This document shows, one piece after another, positions 47,725-59,000 of a stretch of 64,000 nt of DNA (the first letter of the stretch is position 1; each line of letters opens with the position of its first letter). Source of the stretch: Legionella bononiensis (lineage in GTDB: Bacteria > Pseudomonadota > Gammaproteobacteria > Legionellales > Legionellaceae). The notes beneath the pieces were generated by a model, which was not told the origin of the DNA, ran no database searches, and worked only from the letters and a program-made list of their open reading frames with translations. The stretch covers positions 62,001-126,000 of the forward strand of contig NZ_JADOBG010000020.1 in the NCBI RefSeq assembly GCF_016786215.1, given 5' to 3'. A program made the translations under genes and the position numbers.

Positions 47725-48105
47725 GTGATCACAACCTATTCAAGCAAAATAAATGCTTTTAAATTAATTGCACGTCATCTGGGGCTTCACGATGAAGTGT
47801 TTAAACTTGATCAGTTACGTAAACATTCCGATGTCATGGAACTTATTGGACACCCTAAAAATCCTCGTCTTTTTGATATAATGGATAAAGCCAAGATGCT
47901 TTTTTCAAAGTTCCGCAGCCAATTGGAACAAGTGGAGTTGACCATTTTGACGGCAGTTCAATCGCGGTCCGATTTAGTTACAGCAAGAGAGGTAGCTGGT
48001 ATTTGTCTCAGTGAGCAACGTGATGAAGAGAAATTGGCTGAATTATCATCCTATCTTGAAACTAAGGTACAAAAAGAGGAATGTGAATACAAACCTGGAT
48101 TTTGA
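47725..48105 (+). CDS. Hypothetical small helical protein
   Basis: 126 residues from a GTG start; I do not recognise the family. It is predicted mostly helical and charged, with no membrane segment or signal. Features that can be seen: FKLIARHLGLHDEVFKL, a His/Pro/Asn loop (IGHPKNPRLFDIM) and a C-terminal acidic/Lys region (LETKVQKEECEYKP) with two Cys. It stands alone between the ankyrin gene and a dienelactone hydrolase gene. The start has no strong ribosome-binding site, so an internal start is possible. Confidence 0.5.
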   Translation: MITTYSSKINAFKLIARHLGLHDEVFKLDQLRKHSDVMELIGHPKNPRLFDIMDKAKMLFSKFRSQLEQVELTILTAVQSRSDLVTAREVAGICLSEQRDEEKLAELSSYLETKVQKEECEYKPGF

Positions 48106-48244
48106 ACCCTGGGTATTGGCATACAGCACCTTGATCAAATGACTATAAATTGCAATTGTTTAGACGGAATTATAGATTGAGAATTACTGGACTTTTATTC
48201 TATTTGCCCTAGACTATTTTTATCATTATTTTTAAGGATAGTTT

Positions 48245-48955
48245 ATGTATGAAGCAAATTATATCTATCATCATGGTGCTCAGGAACTGCATGGATTTCT
48301 AGCCTTTGATGAACAGATTCGCACTCCTCGTCCAGCAGTAATTGTTGCCCATGATTGGACCGGTCGCAATGAGTTTGCTTGTCAAAAAGCCAGAATGCTC
48401 GCTGAAATGGGGTATGTTGGATTCGCTTCAGATGTATACGGCCAGGGTCGTATGGGATCAACGAATGATGAAAAAATGGCTTTAATGCAACCTTTGGTCA
48501 GTGATCGTTCCTTGTTACGAGCTCGTTTGCGGGCGGCCTATGAAACCTTGGCAGCCATGCCTGAGGTAGATAAAACCCGGATCGCTGTAATAGGATTTTG
48601 TTTTGGTGGATTATGTGCTCTTGATTTGGCTCGTAGTGGCGCAGACATTAAAGGTGCAGTGAGTTTTCATGGATTATTAAATAAACCCGACCATCTAGAA
48701 TCAGAACACATAAAAGCGAAAATTCTGGTTTTACATGGTTATGATGATCCTATGGTCAGACCCGAACAAGTCCATGCTTTTTGTCAGGAAATGACGGATG
48801 CTAAAGCCGATTGGCAAGTTCATATGTATGGTCATGTTCAACATGCATTTACCAATCCTCAGGCACATGATGTGCAATTGGGATTAGTGTTTAATTCTCT
48901 TGCTGAACAGCGTTCATGGTTGGCCATGCGTCATTTTCTGCAAGAGATTTTCTAA
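48245..48955 (+). CDS. Dienelactone hydrolase family protein (second copy)
   Basis: 236 residues, clearly homologous over its full length to 11138-11854. The nucleophile is Cys in GFCFGGLCALDLARS, the acid in VLHGYDDPMVRPEQ and the His in MYGHVQHAFTNPQA. AAGGATAG precedes the ATG by about four bases. The biotin carboxylase gene starts 22 bases downstream on the same strand, so the two are probably co-transcribed; a metabolic link is not obvious from the families. Confidence 0.9.
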   Translation: MYEANYIYHHGAQELHGFLAFDEQIRTPRPAVIVAHDWTGRNEFACQKARMLAEMGYVGFASDVYGQGRMGSTNDEKMALMQPLVSDRSLLRARLRAAYETLAAMPEVDKTRIAVIGFCFGGLCALDLARSGADIKGAVSFHGLLNKPDHLESEHIKAKILVLHGYDDPMVRPEQVHAFCQEMTDAKADWQVHMYGHVQHAFTNPQAHDVQLGLVFNSLAEQRSWLAMRHFLQEIF

Positions 48956-48977
48956 TGGATTGCTTTTAAGGGATTAA

Positions 48978-50399
48978 ATGTTTAAAAAAATTCTAATAGC
49001 AAATCGAGGTGAGATCGCATTGCGTATCGTGCGAGCCTGCAAGGAATTAGGTATTTCCGCTGTGACTATCCATAGTGAAGCGGATCGTTATGCATTACAT
49101 GTTAAAAGAGCGTCTCATTCTCATTGCTTAAGTAAAAAACCGCTTGAAGCATATTTGAATGGTCGGCGTATTATTGAATGCGCGAAGGCTTCGGGATGTG
49201 AGGCCATCCATCCGGGATATGGTTTTTTATCTGAAAACACCGAGTTTGCCAAAGATTGCGAAGAAGCAGGAATTGTATTTATCGGTCCAACTTCTTCTGT
49301 AATCGCAACAATGGGATCGAAAATAGCTGCCCGTGATGCGGTACGAAAAGCAGGCATACCTACTATTCCCGGTAGTGAAGGGAATCTGGAATCCATTGAT
49401 GATGCCCTCAGGTGCGCAAAAAAACTGGGATATCCCGTTATGCTCAAGGCTACTTTCGGTGGTGGTGGACGAGGGATCCGATTATGTCATGATGCGACTC
49501 AGGTCAAACAACAATTTGAACGAGTGCAATCAGAAGCAGAAAAGTCCTTTGGTGATGCTCACGTTTATATGGAACGCTTTATTAAAAATCCGCGGCATAT
49601 AGAAGTTCAAATCCTGGCAGACCATTATGGAACGGTACTGCACCTATTTGAACGGGATTGTTCCGTGCAACGTCGTCATCAAAAACTGGTAGAAATAGCT
49701 CCTTCTCCACATCTGGAACAGCGAACCCGGGAACTTCTTTTTAGCTATGCAGTTAAAGCAGCAAGAGAAGTAGGATATACCAATGCAGGTACTGTTGAGT
49801 TTATCCTGGATGAAGAAAATAATGCCTACTTTCTAGAAATGAATACTCGTTTGCAGGTTGAACATCCCGTTACAGAACAAATTACTGGTATTGATATTGT
49901 ACAAGAACAAATTCGCATTGCGGCAGGCGAGCCATTATCAATGAATCAGGAACACATTACTTCCAGAGGATATGCAATAGAATTTCGTATCAACGCGGAA
50001 GATCCACAGAATGATTTTTTACCCAGTTTTGGTCGCATAACCCGATACTATGCTCCAGGTGGTCCTGGTGTGCGTACAGACAGTGCGATTTATACGGGAT
50101 ACACCATTCCCCCGGATTATGATTCGTTATGTGCCAAATTGACCGTTTGGGCTCTTGATTGGCCTTCAGTATTACGCCGATCTCGCCGCGCTCTTGAGGA
50201 AATGCGCATGTTTGGCGTTAAGACGACCATTCCTTATTATCTGGAAATGATTCAATCCAATGAATTTCAGGAAGGGCGATTGACAACTCATTTAGTCGAT
50301 TCCCATCCTGAATGGTTAAAGTATTCAAACAAATCATTACCTAATCATAAAGCAGCAGTTATTGCAGCAGCTATAGCGATGTACAGTCAAAAGTCATAA
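48978..50399 (+). CDS. Biotin carboxylase subunit (pyruvate carboxylase A / AccC type)
   Basis: 473 residues with complete biotin carboxylase domains: LIANRGEIALRIVRACKELG at the N-terminus, HPGYGFLSEN, the ATP-grasp with GYPVMLKATFGGGGRGIRL, the catalytic region QRRHQKLVEIAPSP, EFILDEENNAYFLEMNTRLQ and VEHPVTEQITGIDIV. It ATP-dependently carboxylates biotin on a carrier protein. It ends after the BC domain, so has no fused carboxyltransferase or biotin-lipoyl domain; no partner subunit lies in the window. It may be the PycA subunit of a two-subunit pyruvate carboxylase, with the B subunit elsewhere, or a second acyl-CoA carboxylase subunit. The position behind a dienelactone hydrolase is unusual for accC, which normally follows accB. 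Confidence 0.9.
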   Translation: MFKKILIANRGEIALRIVRACKELGISAVTIHSEADRYALHVKRASHSHCLSKKPLEAYLNGRRIIECAKASGCEAIHPGYGFLSENTEFAKDCEEAGIVFIGPTSSVIATMGSKIAARDAVRKAGIPTIPGSEGNLESIDDALRCAKKLGYPVMLKATFGGGGRGIRLCHDATQVKQQFERVQSEAEKSFGDAHVYMERFIKNPRHIEVQILADHYGTVLHLFERDCSVQRRHQKLVEIAPSPHLEQRTRELLFSYAVKAAREVGYTNAGTVEFILDEENNAYFLEMNTRLQVEHPVTEQITGIDIVQEQIRIAAGEPLSMNQEHITSRGYAIEFRINAEDPQNDFLPSFGRITRYYAPGGPGVRTDSAIYTGYTIPPDYDSLCAKLTVWALDWPSVLRRSRRALEEMRMFGVKTTIPYYLEMIQSNEFQEGRLTTHLVDSHPEWLKYSNKSLPNHKAAVIAAAIAMYSQKS

Positions 50400-50443
50400 T
50401 CTCGGGCTTTTGGATTGTTGTTACTTAAAATGGGTTTGTTTCT

Positions 50444-50977
50444 CTAATTATTCTGTATATGGGACAAAATAATGTCCATGCGCTGTTCAATGGGCACTGC
50501 AGGAAGTTCAACCAGCTCATAGCCTAAATGATGATAGGCAGCGTAGATTAATTCACCTATTTTTTGAGCGCTCGAATTATCTTCTACGCGGACTGAATCA
50601 TGTTCCAAAGGTAACTGATGGCAGTAAAACAGTTTTTTATATCGAATGCGTTGGCAGGAATGAATCACCTGATCTGCATTGATATTATAATAGCGAAAAT
50701 AACCAAGACTATCGGGGGTACCTCGATCAAAAAAAATGAGTTGATTCGCCTGTAAACGTCGTTCTCTTTTCAGCGCTATTGCCAGTATTCCTCGTTGAAG
50801 TCGCAAGTTATCCTGTATTATATCATCCAGAGTCAGATTGGTTTCCAACAAACCGTTGATATAGTCTCTTGCGACTTCAGGAGCAATAGCATAGCCAGCG
50901 GAGGCTAATTGGTTAATTAAGGTAGTTTTACCCGAGGAAGGCGCACCTGTAATTACATACCAATTAGTCTGGATCAT
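50444..50977 (-). CDS. P-loop kinase-like ATPase (NadR/AAA_28 type)
   Basis: 177 residues. Walker A is ITGAPSSGKTTLINQLA, followed by PEVARDYI (conserved in the AAA_28/NadR-kinase group), a mid-protein Asp-Arg in LIFFDRGTPDSLGYF, and a C-terminal YELVELPAVPIEQRMD as in NadR and Ttd14-like ATPases (ELP-x2-P-x-EQR). Proteins of this group phosphorylate small molecules or act as GTP/ATP switches. The gene shares a base with the panC stop (50977), so it is translationally coupled to the pantothenate genes and may act on a related metabolite; that is inference. Confidence 0.75.
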   Translation of the reverse strand: MIQTNWYVITGAPSSGKTTLINQLASAGYAIAPEVARDYINGLLETNLTLDDIIQDNLRLQRGILAIALKRERRLQANQLIFFDRGTPDSLGYFRYYNINADQVIHSCQRIRYKKLFYCHQLPLEHDSVRVEDNSSAQKIGELIYAAYHHLGYELVELPAVPIEQRMDIILSHIQNN

Positions 50978-51735
50978 CAGATTTGATAATTATCGATTAA
51001 ACGTATTTCACCAATCATCACTGCGGCAAATTTTCTGCCAAGATATTCTTCAATGTATTCCACAGCGATTCCCTTTGCTTCTAACTCTTCACTTATCATT
51101 ACACAAGGTTTGTTCTGATGGAATATGTTTGCAAACTCTTCAGCACGTTTTTTTTGTTCGATAGTTAATCGGTTATTTCGTGAACTGTAGGCCAAACCGC
51201 TGCTTTCTCTAATCGTTGGACAGGGGATAATTTCAACATTCATGAACAGCGCCTTGACCATGCCTTGGATTAACAGATACTGCTGATAATCTTTTTCACC
51301 AAAATAGGCTCTGTTGGGTCGGGTTAAATTGAGTAATTTCATGACCACCGTTAATACACCATTAAAATGGCCTGGCCGATGTGTTCCTTCCATTAATTGG
51401 CACAGTTGATTCTCCTGAACCTGATAAGTATATTCATCAGGATACATCTCTTTGTCAGTGGGTAAAATACAATAATCCACCCCGGATTGTGCCATTAATT
51501 CGAGATCTGCATCCAGCGTTCTTGGATAATGGGTGAAATCATCCGGTTTATTAAATTGAGTGGGGTTAATAAATAGACTGGATACAGTGCGGTCATTTTC
51601 ATCCTTACTTTTGGTAAATAAGGATGCATGGCCAGCATGCAGGTTGCCCATAGTTGGAGCAAAACCCAAGCTAAGTTTTGTGGATAAAGTGTTTCGAAAG
51701 TTTATCCACTCATCAAGTTTATGAAAAATGTGCAT
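50977..51735 (-). CDS. panC: Pantothenate synthetase PanC
   Basis: 252 residues. The ATP-binding His motif appears as [17 protein letters not shown], with [21 protein letters not shown], the [14 protein letters not shown] segment, [15 protein letters not shown] and the KMSKS-like SSRNNRLT. It condenses pantoate with beta-alanine at the cost of ATP to make pantothenate, following PanB, whose gene is 11 bases upstream. It is slightly shorter than the typical 280 residues, with a shortened C-terminal dimerisation region. Confidence 0.95.
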   Translation of the reverse strand: MHIFHKLDEWINFRNTLSTKLSLGFAPTMGNLHAGHASLFTKSKDENDRTVSSLFINPTQFNKPDDFTHYPRTLDADLELMAQSGVDYCILPTDKEMYPDEYTYQVQENQLCQLMEGTHRPGHFNGVLTVVMKLLNLTRPNRAYFGEKDYQQYLLIQGMVKALFMNVEIIPCPTIRESSGLAYSSRNNRLTIEQKKRAEEFANIFHQNKPCVMISEELEAKGIAVEYIEEYLGRKFAAVMIGEIRLIDNYQI

Positions 51736-51746
51736 GAAGTACTCTC

Positions 51747-52535
51747 TTAAAACGCATATTCAGGAGTTGGAAAATTAACGTGTTGTACTTGTTGGGCGTA
51801 CGCATTGATCGCCTCAAGAAAAATATCCTTACCGTGAGTATATTTTTTTGCAAACTTGGGCGTGAATGTGGATTGCAATCCCAGCATGTCATGCCATACA
51901 AGTACTTGTCCATCGGTGTCCGAACCTGCGCCTATTCCTATAGTCGGAATATCAAGTGAATTGGTGATGGTTTTGGCAAGGTTTTGGGGAACGCATTCAA
52001 TGACTAAAGCAAAACAGCCACTTTGCTCCAAGGCAAATGCCTGCTGCAATAAACGATCGGCCTGTTCCTGATTTTTTCCCTGAACTTTATAGCCACCCAA
52101 TTGGTGAATAGATTGGGGAGTCAGGCCAATATGCCCCATCACAGGAATACCCGCTTTGACCAGATAGGAAATAGTTTTACAGGTATCTTCATCGGCTCCT
52201 TCAATCTTTATGGCATGGGCTCCTGCCTGTAACAGACGTTTAACCTGCTCTATAGTTTGGGATAGAGAGTGTTTATGACATAAAAAGGGAAGATCAGTTA
52301 CTAAAAATTGTTGATTCAAACCACGGGCAACCGCTTTAGTATGCAGCTCCATCATCTCGATGGTGGCCATAATCGTCGTGTCATACCCATGAACGGTCAT
52401 AGCTACAGAGTCACCAACTAAAACGCAATCGATATTGGATTCAGCGATGATGCGAGCCGAAGGATAATCATAACAGGTGAGCATGGAGATTTTTTTGCGG
52501 GCTTGTTTGTTAATTTTAAAATCATGAATTTTCAT
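51747..52535 (-). CDS. panB: Ketopantoate hydroxymethyltransferase PanB
   Basis: 262 residues. It has the metal- and substrate-binding landmarks [66 protein letters not shown] and [23 protein letters not shown]. It transfers a hydroxymethyl group from methylene-tetrahydrofolate to 2-oxoisovalerate, the first committed step to pantothenate. First gene of the panB-panC-kinase-like unit. The ATG is preceded by AGGGAGAAG. Confidence 0.97.
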   Translation of the reverse strand: MKIHDFKINKQARKKISMLTCYDYPSARIIAESNIDCVLVGDSVAMTVHGYDTTIMATIEMMELHTKAVARGLNQQFLVTDLPFLCHKHSLSQTIEQVKRLLQAGAHAIKIEGADEDTCKTISYLVKAGIPVMGHIGLTPQSIHQLGGYKVQGKNQEQADRLLQQAFALEQSGCFALVIECVPQNLAKTITNSLDIPTIGIGAGSDTDGQVLVWHDMLGLQSTFTPKFAKKYTHGKDIFLEAINAYAQQVQHVNFPTPEYAF

Positions 52536-53071
52536 ACACTTCTCCCTGGATGGATGAAGAATATGATGTGTATCGAATTTATAGATGGTGCATCAGGTAC
52601 CTGTCTCATGGATCAAGTCCTCCAAAAATAATTAATAAAGTCACTGCCCGAGGGGTCAGTGCATCTGGGTAATATTATAGTGAATTGATACGAAATTGAA
52701 TATCAAACCAGTAAATCTTTTAAGGGACAACGTTGATGGATTATTTGAATGATGTTGAGCAGGTGATTCTAGTACCTGAGCGTCGCTATTAAATATTCAA
52801 CCAACCCTAGGCATTCAGGTCATTATGTAATGGATAGCCATATAAAAAACGAATAACAGCTATTAATTATTTACAGTCTTCATTAATTATTTCTTAATTT
52901 ATTGCTTGTACAATTTATAGTCAGAAGGAAATAAACAGTTACAGGTGAGGAACGCACAGAGTTCTCATTTTTTAGAGTAAATCGTTTAAGAATATTAAGT
53001 TTCATCTGTTGATTTAGGAAGGCTAGTGCTTATTGAGATGAATGTTTTAACGATACATTGTGAGATTAAAA
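52536..53071. other. Divergent regulatory region between panB and the giant LRR/AAA gene
   Basis: No gene seen. An imperfect hairpin lies near 52637-52665 (CACTGCCC / GGGGTCAGTG). Near 52863-52898 TTAAT is repeated at 52863, 52883 and 52894, the last two 11 bases apart; this resembles the tandem TTAA half-sites bound by PmrA, a known activator of Dot/Icm effector genes, but AT-richness makes it weak evidence. Confidence 0.35.
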
Positions 53072-56000
53072 ATGAGTATACCTGGTGAGTTTTATTGCTT
53101 GTTGTCGCAGACTAAACCTGCTTATACCTATGCTCCAACAGAAAACCTAGACATCAATAAATTGATTCAGTCTAAAGCGCCATGGATTTTACCAGCCAGT
53201 CTGGCACAGAAACCAAAAAAGCTCATACTGAGTGATTGGACCGCAAAGAATTGGTCCTATTCTAAAATGAACGTTGTTCAGGATGCATTGATAGACTTAG
53301 TGAATCAGGGGTTTTCTTTATATATCCAACAAAATGGACAGATTAACCCCCTATTAATTGATGGTATATCGAATTTGATACGGCCGGATATCCGAGCAGC
53401 GATCCGGCCTGTTTCATCAGGGGCTCTCATCACCAAAGCAACAACTCAGTATCGAATGTCTAAAGATGAAACCTTCATTCTTGATGATTATTGGATCGAT
53501 CGCTTGATTGGCAGTAAAGAGCATAACGCTCCCCGAACTATGAATCAAAGTGATTATATGGGGCTTAATCGAGAGGAAATCATAGGACTTGAGAAGTCTC
53601 TTGATCAATTAAATCCACCATTACAACTGCTCATTCAGGATGAATTGTCTGATGAATCCATTAGAGGATTTGAGCGATTCAAGAAGTCGTTTCCTACTAT
53701 AAGTCATCTACAAAGAATAAGGAAAATGAGTGAACCTTCAGCACAATCTTCTAAAGAACAGTGGCTGGAATTATTATCTAACGGATCCTTTTTACAAGAA
53801 CTTGTATTGCCTGCAACCCAAGATACGATAAAACTCGATGAATCCGGTTTGATGAACTTGATCTATTTAGATTTTGACAACTACTGGATTGAAAATTTAG
53901 CTGATTTATTAGCATCCGTTCCCAATCTTCAAGAGCTTTCAATCCGTAGGTTGGATGAATCATCAAAGCTAAATACGCAAGAACTTCAATTGAAGTTTCT
54001 GAAATTAAATTTTTCAAAACTTCATTTCAGCCAATTGTATCAATTGTTGAGTGAACAAGCGCAGTCCATACAATTTTTGTCTTTAGCTAACAGCAGGGTG
54101 ATCGCTGATGACATGATTGAAGAGTCGATATTATTAGAAGCTCCTCAATGTTTACACCTGATAGAAATCAACTTAACTGAATCTTTTTTAACCATCGAAT
54201 CATTAAATTTACTATTATCGAGAGCGCCTAATTTAAAAAGACTGACGCTGGGAGGTGGTATATTTGAGGAAATGGAGAGTTTTATCGATTTTAATGAAAT
54301 GAACACGGATGTATTGAATCGTCTTGAGTCTCTTTGTTTACTGTCTTTAACCTGGGATGATGGTACATTTAATTTATTGAGTAATAAATTAACACATCTT
54401 AAGTGTCTTCATCTTAGGAATTTTAAGTTTAACGCTCTTCCAGAGCAGAATGAATGTCGAATGGAGCATGTCGAAGAGTTAATTATTTCTGGTTCAGAGT
54501 TTGAAGATGACGAGGACTTAAAGAGGTTGCTTCAATGTTTTCCTAATATTAAACGACTTCAATTTATCAATAATTCATATCATGGGAGCAACGATCTGAA
54601 ATTTGATGTTGCTGCATGTAAGAAGGTTAAAGTGGTTGATTTGAGTGATCACTTTGCGTTTGTTGGTAAACAAGCCGTAATGGATGTGGTAAACACTGCG
54701 CCAAATCTCGAAACATTGAATCTGATTAATTGTAACAATATTTCTGTCCGTGAATGGAACAAATTATCCGATAAATTACCTCATCTTAATGTATGCTGGC
54801 ACTGGGATGATTGTGATGGAGATCAGGATGATGAGGATTATCTGCTCTGTAGTGATGATACACCGCATCAGGAACATAATCTTGCGGACTACAGGGACTT
54901 TGAACCGACACCGGAAGATTTTAAATTTCAATTTAAAGGCAACAGTTCATCAATAGATCAAAACATGATTATTGAAAAACTGTCTCAATACTTCAATTTA
55001 AATCAAATCAACACCCAGTACATACCCAAAATCCAGGATGGAATTTGTAACGCTTTAACTCACTTATTTAAAAAAAGCAGCATTGATGAGTGGAATGATT
55101 TTATTCACAGAATGAAGGCATGGGATGGCCAGTTAACCACTCTTAATGATGAATTAAAGAATGATTTTAAGATGCTTTGGACTGCTATCAAACAGTACCA
55201 GTTTAGCCAGAAGAGGAGTGCTCAATATATCGGAGATAATCTGGCGCATTTTCTTTCCATTAATTCAATACATAACAGTACCTATGCTGCTCAGCTTCAG
55301 ATTCATGATGATGACGTCGATGATTGGATAGCGTCAATACTTACTTCTGATTTGATGGATGAATCCATTCAAACCAGTACCGAGAGCACTATGATCCTGA
55401 ATCCTCGGAAAATCAAGCTGCAAGATGGATGTATTGTGTCCAATTTCTGGCATGCGATCTGTATCCGATTAATCGCAGAAGATCAGTGGCAGGTTTATAA
55501 TCCCAACTGTAAAGATGGGGCTAAGACTGTTACAACAACGGAACTAATTCACCTTATTCATACCGAGCTGGGCACACTGGTCAGTATTGAAATGGAGGAA
55601 GAATCGATCGTCCCCGAGATTCATAATCCTGATCAGTTCATTCAAGGTGGAGGACTGTTCCATTTAATCCATGATATGAATTCGAAAGCAGTGGCAGACC
55701 TCATACCCGTGAATTATCAATTCAGTGCTCAGGCACTTCAAGGCGTGTTACTCAATGATTTGAAAGGCGTTCCAGCATGGTTTAGTGGTCTCAATAGCGC
55801 TCACACGCTCCAGTTTACCTATAATTTATTAGAACAATTGTATCGATTATTCCCTGCTGATTGTTCCAGCATGTTGCAAAAAAGTATTCAATTTCTCGCT
55901 CCTGAACAAAAACAGAAGTGTATCGTCGAACTCACCAAATCAGGTCCCAAAACCTCTACCGCTATTTTTGATATAATGAGTTGTCCAGCTCCATCGCTAC

Positions 56001-59000
56001 CCACAGAACTGAACAAAGCATTAATCGATATTCTGAGGAATAGTTCAGATATAAAATATTTTGAGCAGGTATTGAAAACCTGGAATAAATCCTCAAACCC
56101 ATTTGATACTTTGGCGGAATATTGTCAGCATGTGTTAAATCCTGAGGCTTATCAAAAGCATTTGGTTGAACTTGACTCTACAACGTCAGTGCAAGCACTG
56201 CGTCTCGCGTTACAAAGACAATGCCATTTCACTAATAGACCAATATATTACATCCATTCCCCTGACGATTTGATCTGTTCCGCATCATTTATTCAACGTG
56301 ATCCCAATAATTATGGCATTTTACGAAAAGGGCCTGGTGGCCCTCTTCATGATTTTTTAACCGCTGATCATGGCGATCAACCACCGGTACTAATTATCAA
56401 TTATGAGCAATTTAGTGCTGAAGATATCGTCAGGTTTAATGCGCTTCTTGATAAAAAAGGTTTTGCAGACGGAACGCCAGTACCTGAAAACGTCCAGATT
56501 ATCGGTTTGAATAATACCAATAAACCGGATTGCTATCAGGGCGATGATTTTTATTCCCGGTTTAACACGAAAGAACAATGCCCAATCTCTGCTAAAAAAT
56601 TAATAAAATCGGTACCTCCTTTACCAACAGAATCGGAAGAGGAAGCAGCCGAAGGTGTTGTGATCAATTTATTTAATGCCAGTGATTGGAAAGAGCGGTT
56701 GTTAGGCCGTTGGGAACTGGATGGAACGGAGTTGAAGTTTCAGGAAGGTGCCTTGTCCAACCTGCAAGATACACGCATTACCATTCAAAATGGTCCTTGG
56801 GATGATGAAGAGTTTAATCTGTTTTGGACTGAGGCCTGTTACCCTGGAACTCGATTTTTCCCTGGTAGCACTATTCCTGTACCAAGTACTATCCAACTGA
56901 ATAAAAAAACAGGATATGCACTGAATGACTTAAAAGAATGGCTTCAGGTTCAGTATTTATCCGATGATTGTTTAAACCTGGGGGATCTTCCCCATGTTCT
57001 GAATCCTCATCGAATAGCGGATTATTTTCATAATTATCGCTATGAAGAGGGCGATCACAGTCTAAGAAAAGAGATGGGTTTGATAGAAAAGGCACAAAAC
57101 AGTACTCTGGATGTTACATTAACTCGTTCCATTTCATTAGATGACTGGGCCAGGATTTTAACTGAATGTCAGAACTATCAGGTTACATTAAGAGTCAATC
57201 CTGCCCCAGGAAGTTCTTTTCCCGATCAATTTGGATTCGATTTCATAACAAGTCAGTTGGAACAGAGGAATTGGCATCTGGCTGATATTTCCAGAACTGA
57301 AGTAATAAAAACGACAGATATTGATGTGACGATATCTATGCTGACTGCATCTCAACCGGATTGGCACGTTATTGATGTATCAGAATTAGATGTTTCAGAT
57401 TTATTGAGACGTGTTGACGGTCAATTGAATGAAGAATTGCTTCAGTTTGAATTTCATCAAAGATCATCCTGGCTACTTGCCGCTTTGGCCGCAGGTAAGA
57501 ATATTATCCTGAAAGGACATTGTTCCAAAGAGCTGGAAGATCACTTGGCTTCTTTATTATTACAGCGGATGGACCATGGAGTAGAATCCGGAACATTACT
57601 ATTGATAACTGAAGATTCAGACAGTTTTCACTATGTTTCAAAAAAAGTGCATGAAGTCAGTGAGCAAGATAAAAGAACCTGTCTTGGTGAGTTTCCTCAT
57701 GAACTGGAGCCGTTTATCGCTTCTGAGTCACTCAGTAAATTAAAAGCCAAAACAACTTATTTGCAGGCATTTCCTGAATGTTCTAAACATGATGCGCCTT
57801 GGTCAGGCATGTCGTGTCATACTGCAGAGATAAAGCCTCTGGCTGCGCTCAATCCTCTAACAGCAAAGCAAGAAGCAGACGAATTTACATCAGCGCGACT
57901 CTCTTTAGTACGAAGAATGCTGAATGCAGCACCATATGTTTTTCTTTCAGGATTGTCTGGAGTAGGAAAAACTAAATTGGTTACCAAAGAGTTGGTACAA
58001 GAAGGAGAACAACTGCATCAGAGTATAGACGCAATAAAAGCTTGGGCACTGGATACCAGCCCAGGTCGAAAATATCTTTTTCTGGATGAAGCGACCTTAA
58101 GTTGTGGTAATTGGTCTCTATTTGAAGGCTTATTTAATAATCCTCCCAGTATTTTTTATGATGGTCAGTACTATCCCTTAAGTGCAGAGCATAAAGTCAT
58201 TTTTGCTGGAAATCCAGTGAGTTATGGTGATGAGCGACGATTGGCAACACTTTTTGAGCGCCATGGAAATGCGGTGGAGTTTGAACCATTACCCACTGCT
58301 GTTTTATATGAAAAGATATTAAAACCAGCTTTTGAACAGCAATACCTGAATGACAATGTGGTGCCTCAACTGTCTTCTGTTTTTCTTGATGTGTATCGAT
58401 TTATGGTGAACTGCTCAACCACAGACGTGTTAATCACTCCCAGGGAATTAGAAATGATGGCTCTTTTGACAAACAGTTATTGTCAAAAAAATCCCTCGGT
58501 TGATCGCCTGGATGTTGCTGCTCATTATGCATTTAAAATAGCGATTAATTTGGTTCCAAAATCAAAAAAAGAACTGTTTATCAAAGAGTTTAATCCTAAA
58601 AATCCACTTCCGATAACGGTAGGTGATGAACCTCCAGAGTTCCTTATCACTCAATCTCGTTTGGTCAGTCAGCAACTTCTGGAAGATGTTTTAGACTTAA
58701 GAGAATGGCGTCAAACCTTTGCGGTAAATGACGTACAACGGTATGGTGGTTTGGGTGGTTTAACCTTTGAGGGTGAGCCTGGTATAGGGAAGTCCGAACA
58801 AATAAAGCAAACGTTACTCGCGCGTGGGTTTAAACTGATGTCCATCAATTCAGTACCTGCACCCGGTGATAAACCCATGTACCTAATCCCGGTCAGCATG
58901 TCTTATACTGACAAAGAGGCGCTCTTGCTTAAGGCGTTTCACGAAGGGGCGGTTGTTGTAATTGATGAGATCAATAGTTCTCCTATGATGGAGAAATTGC

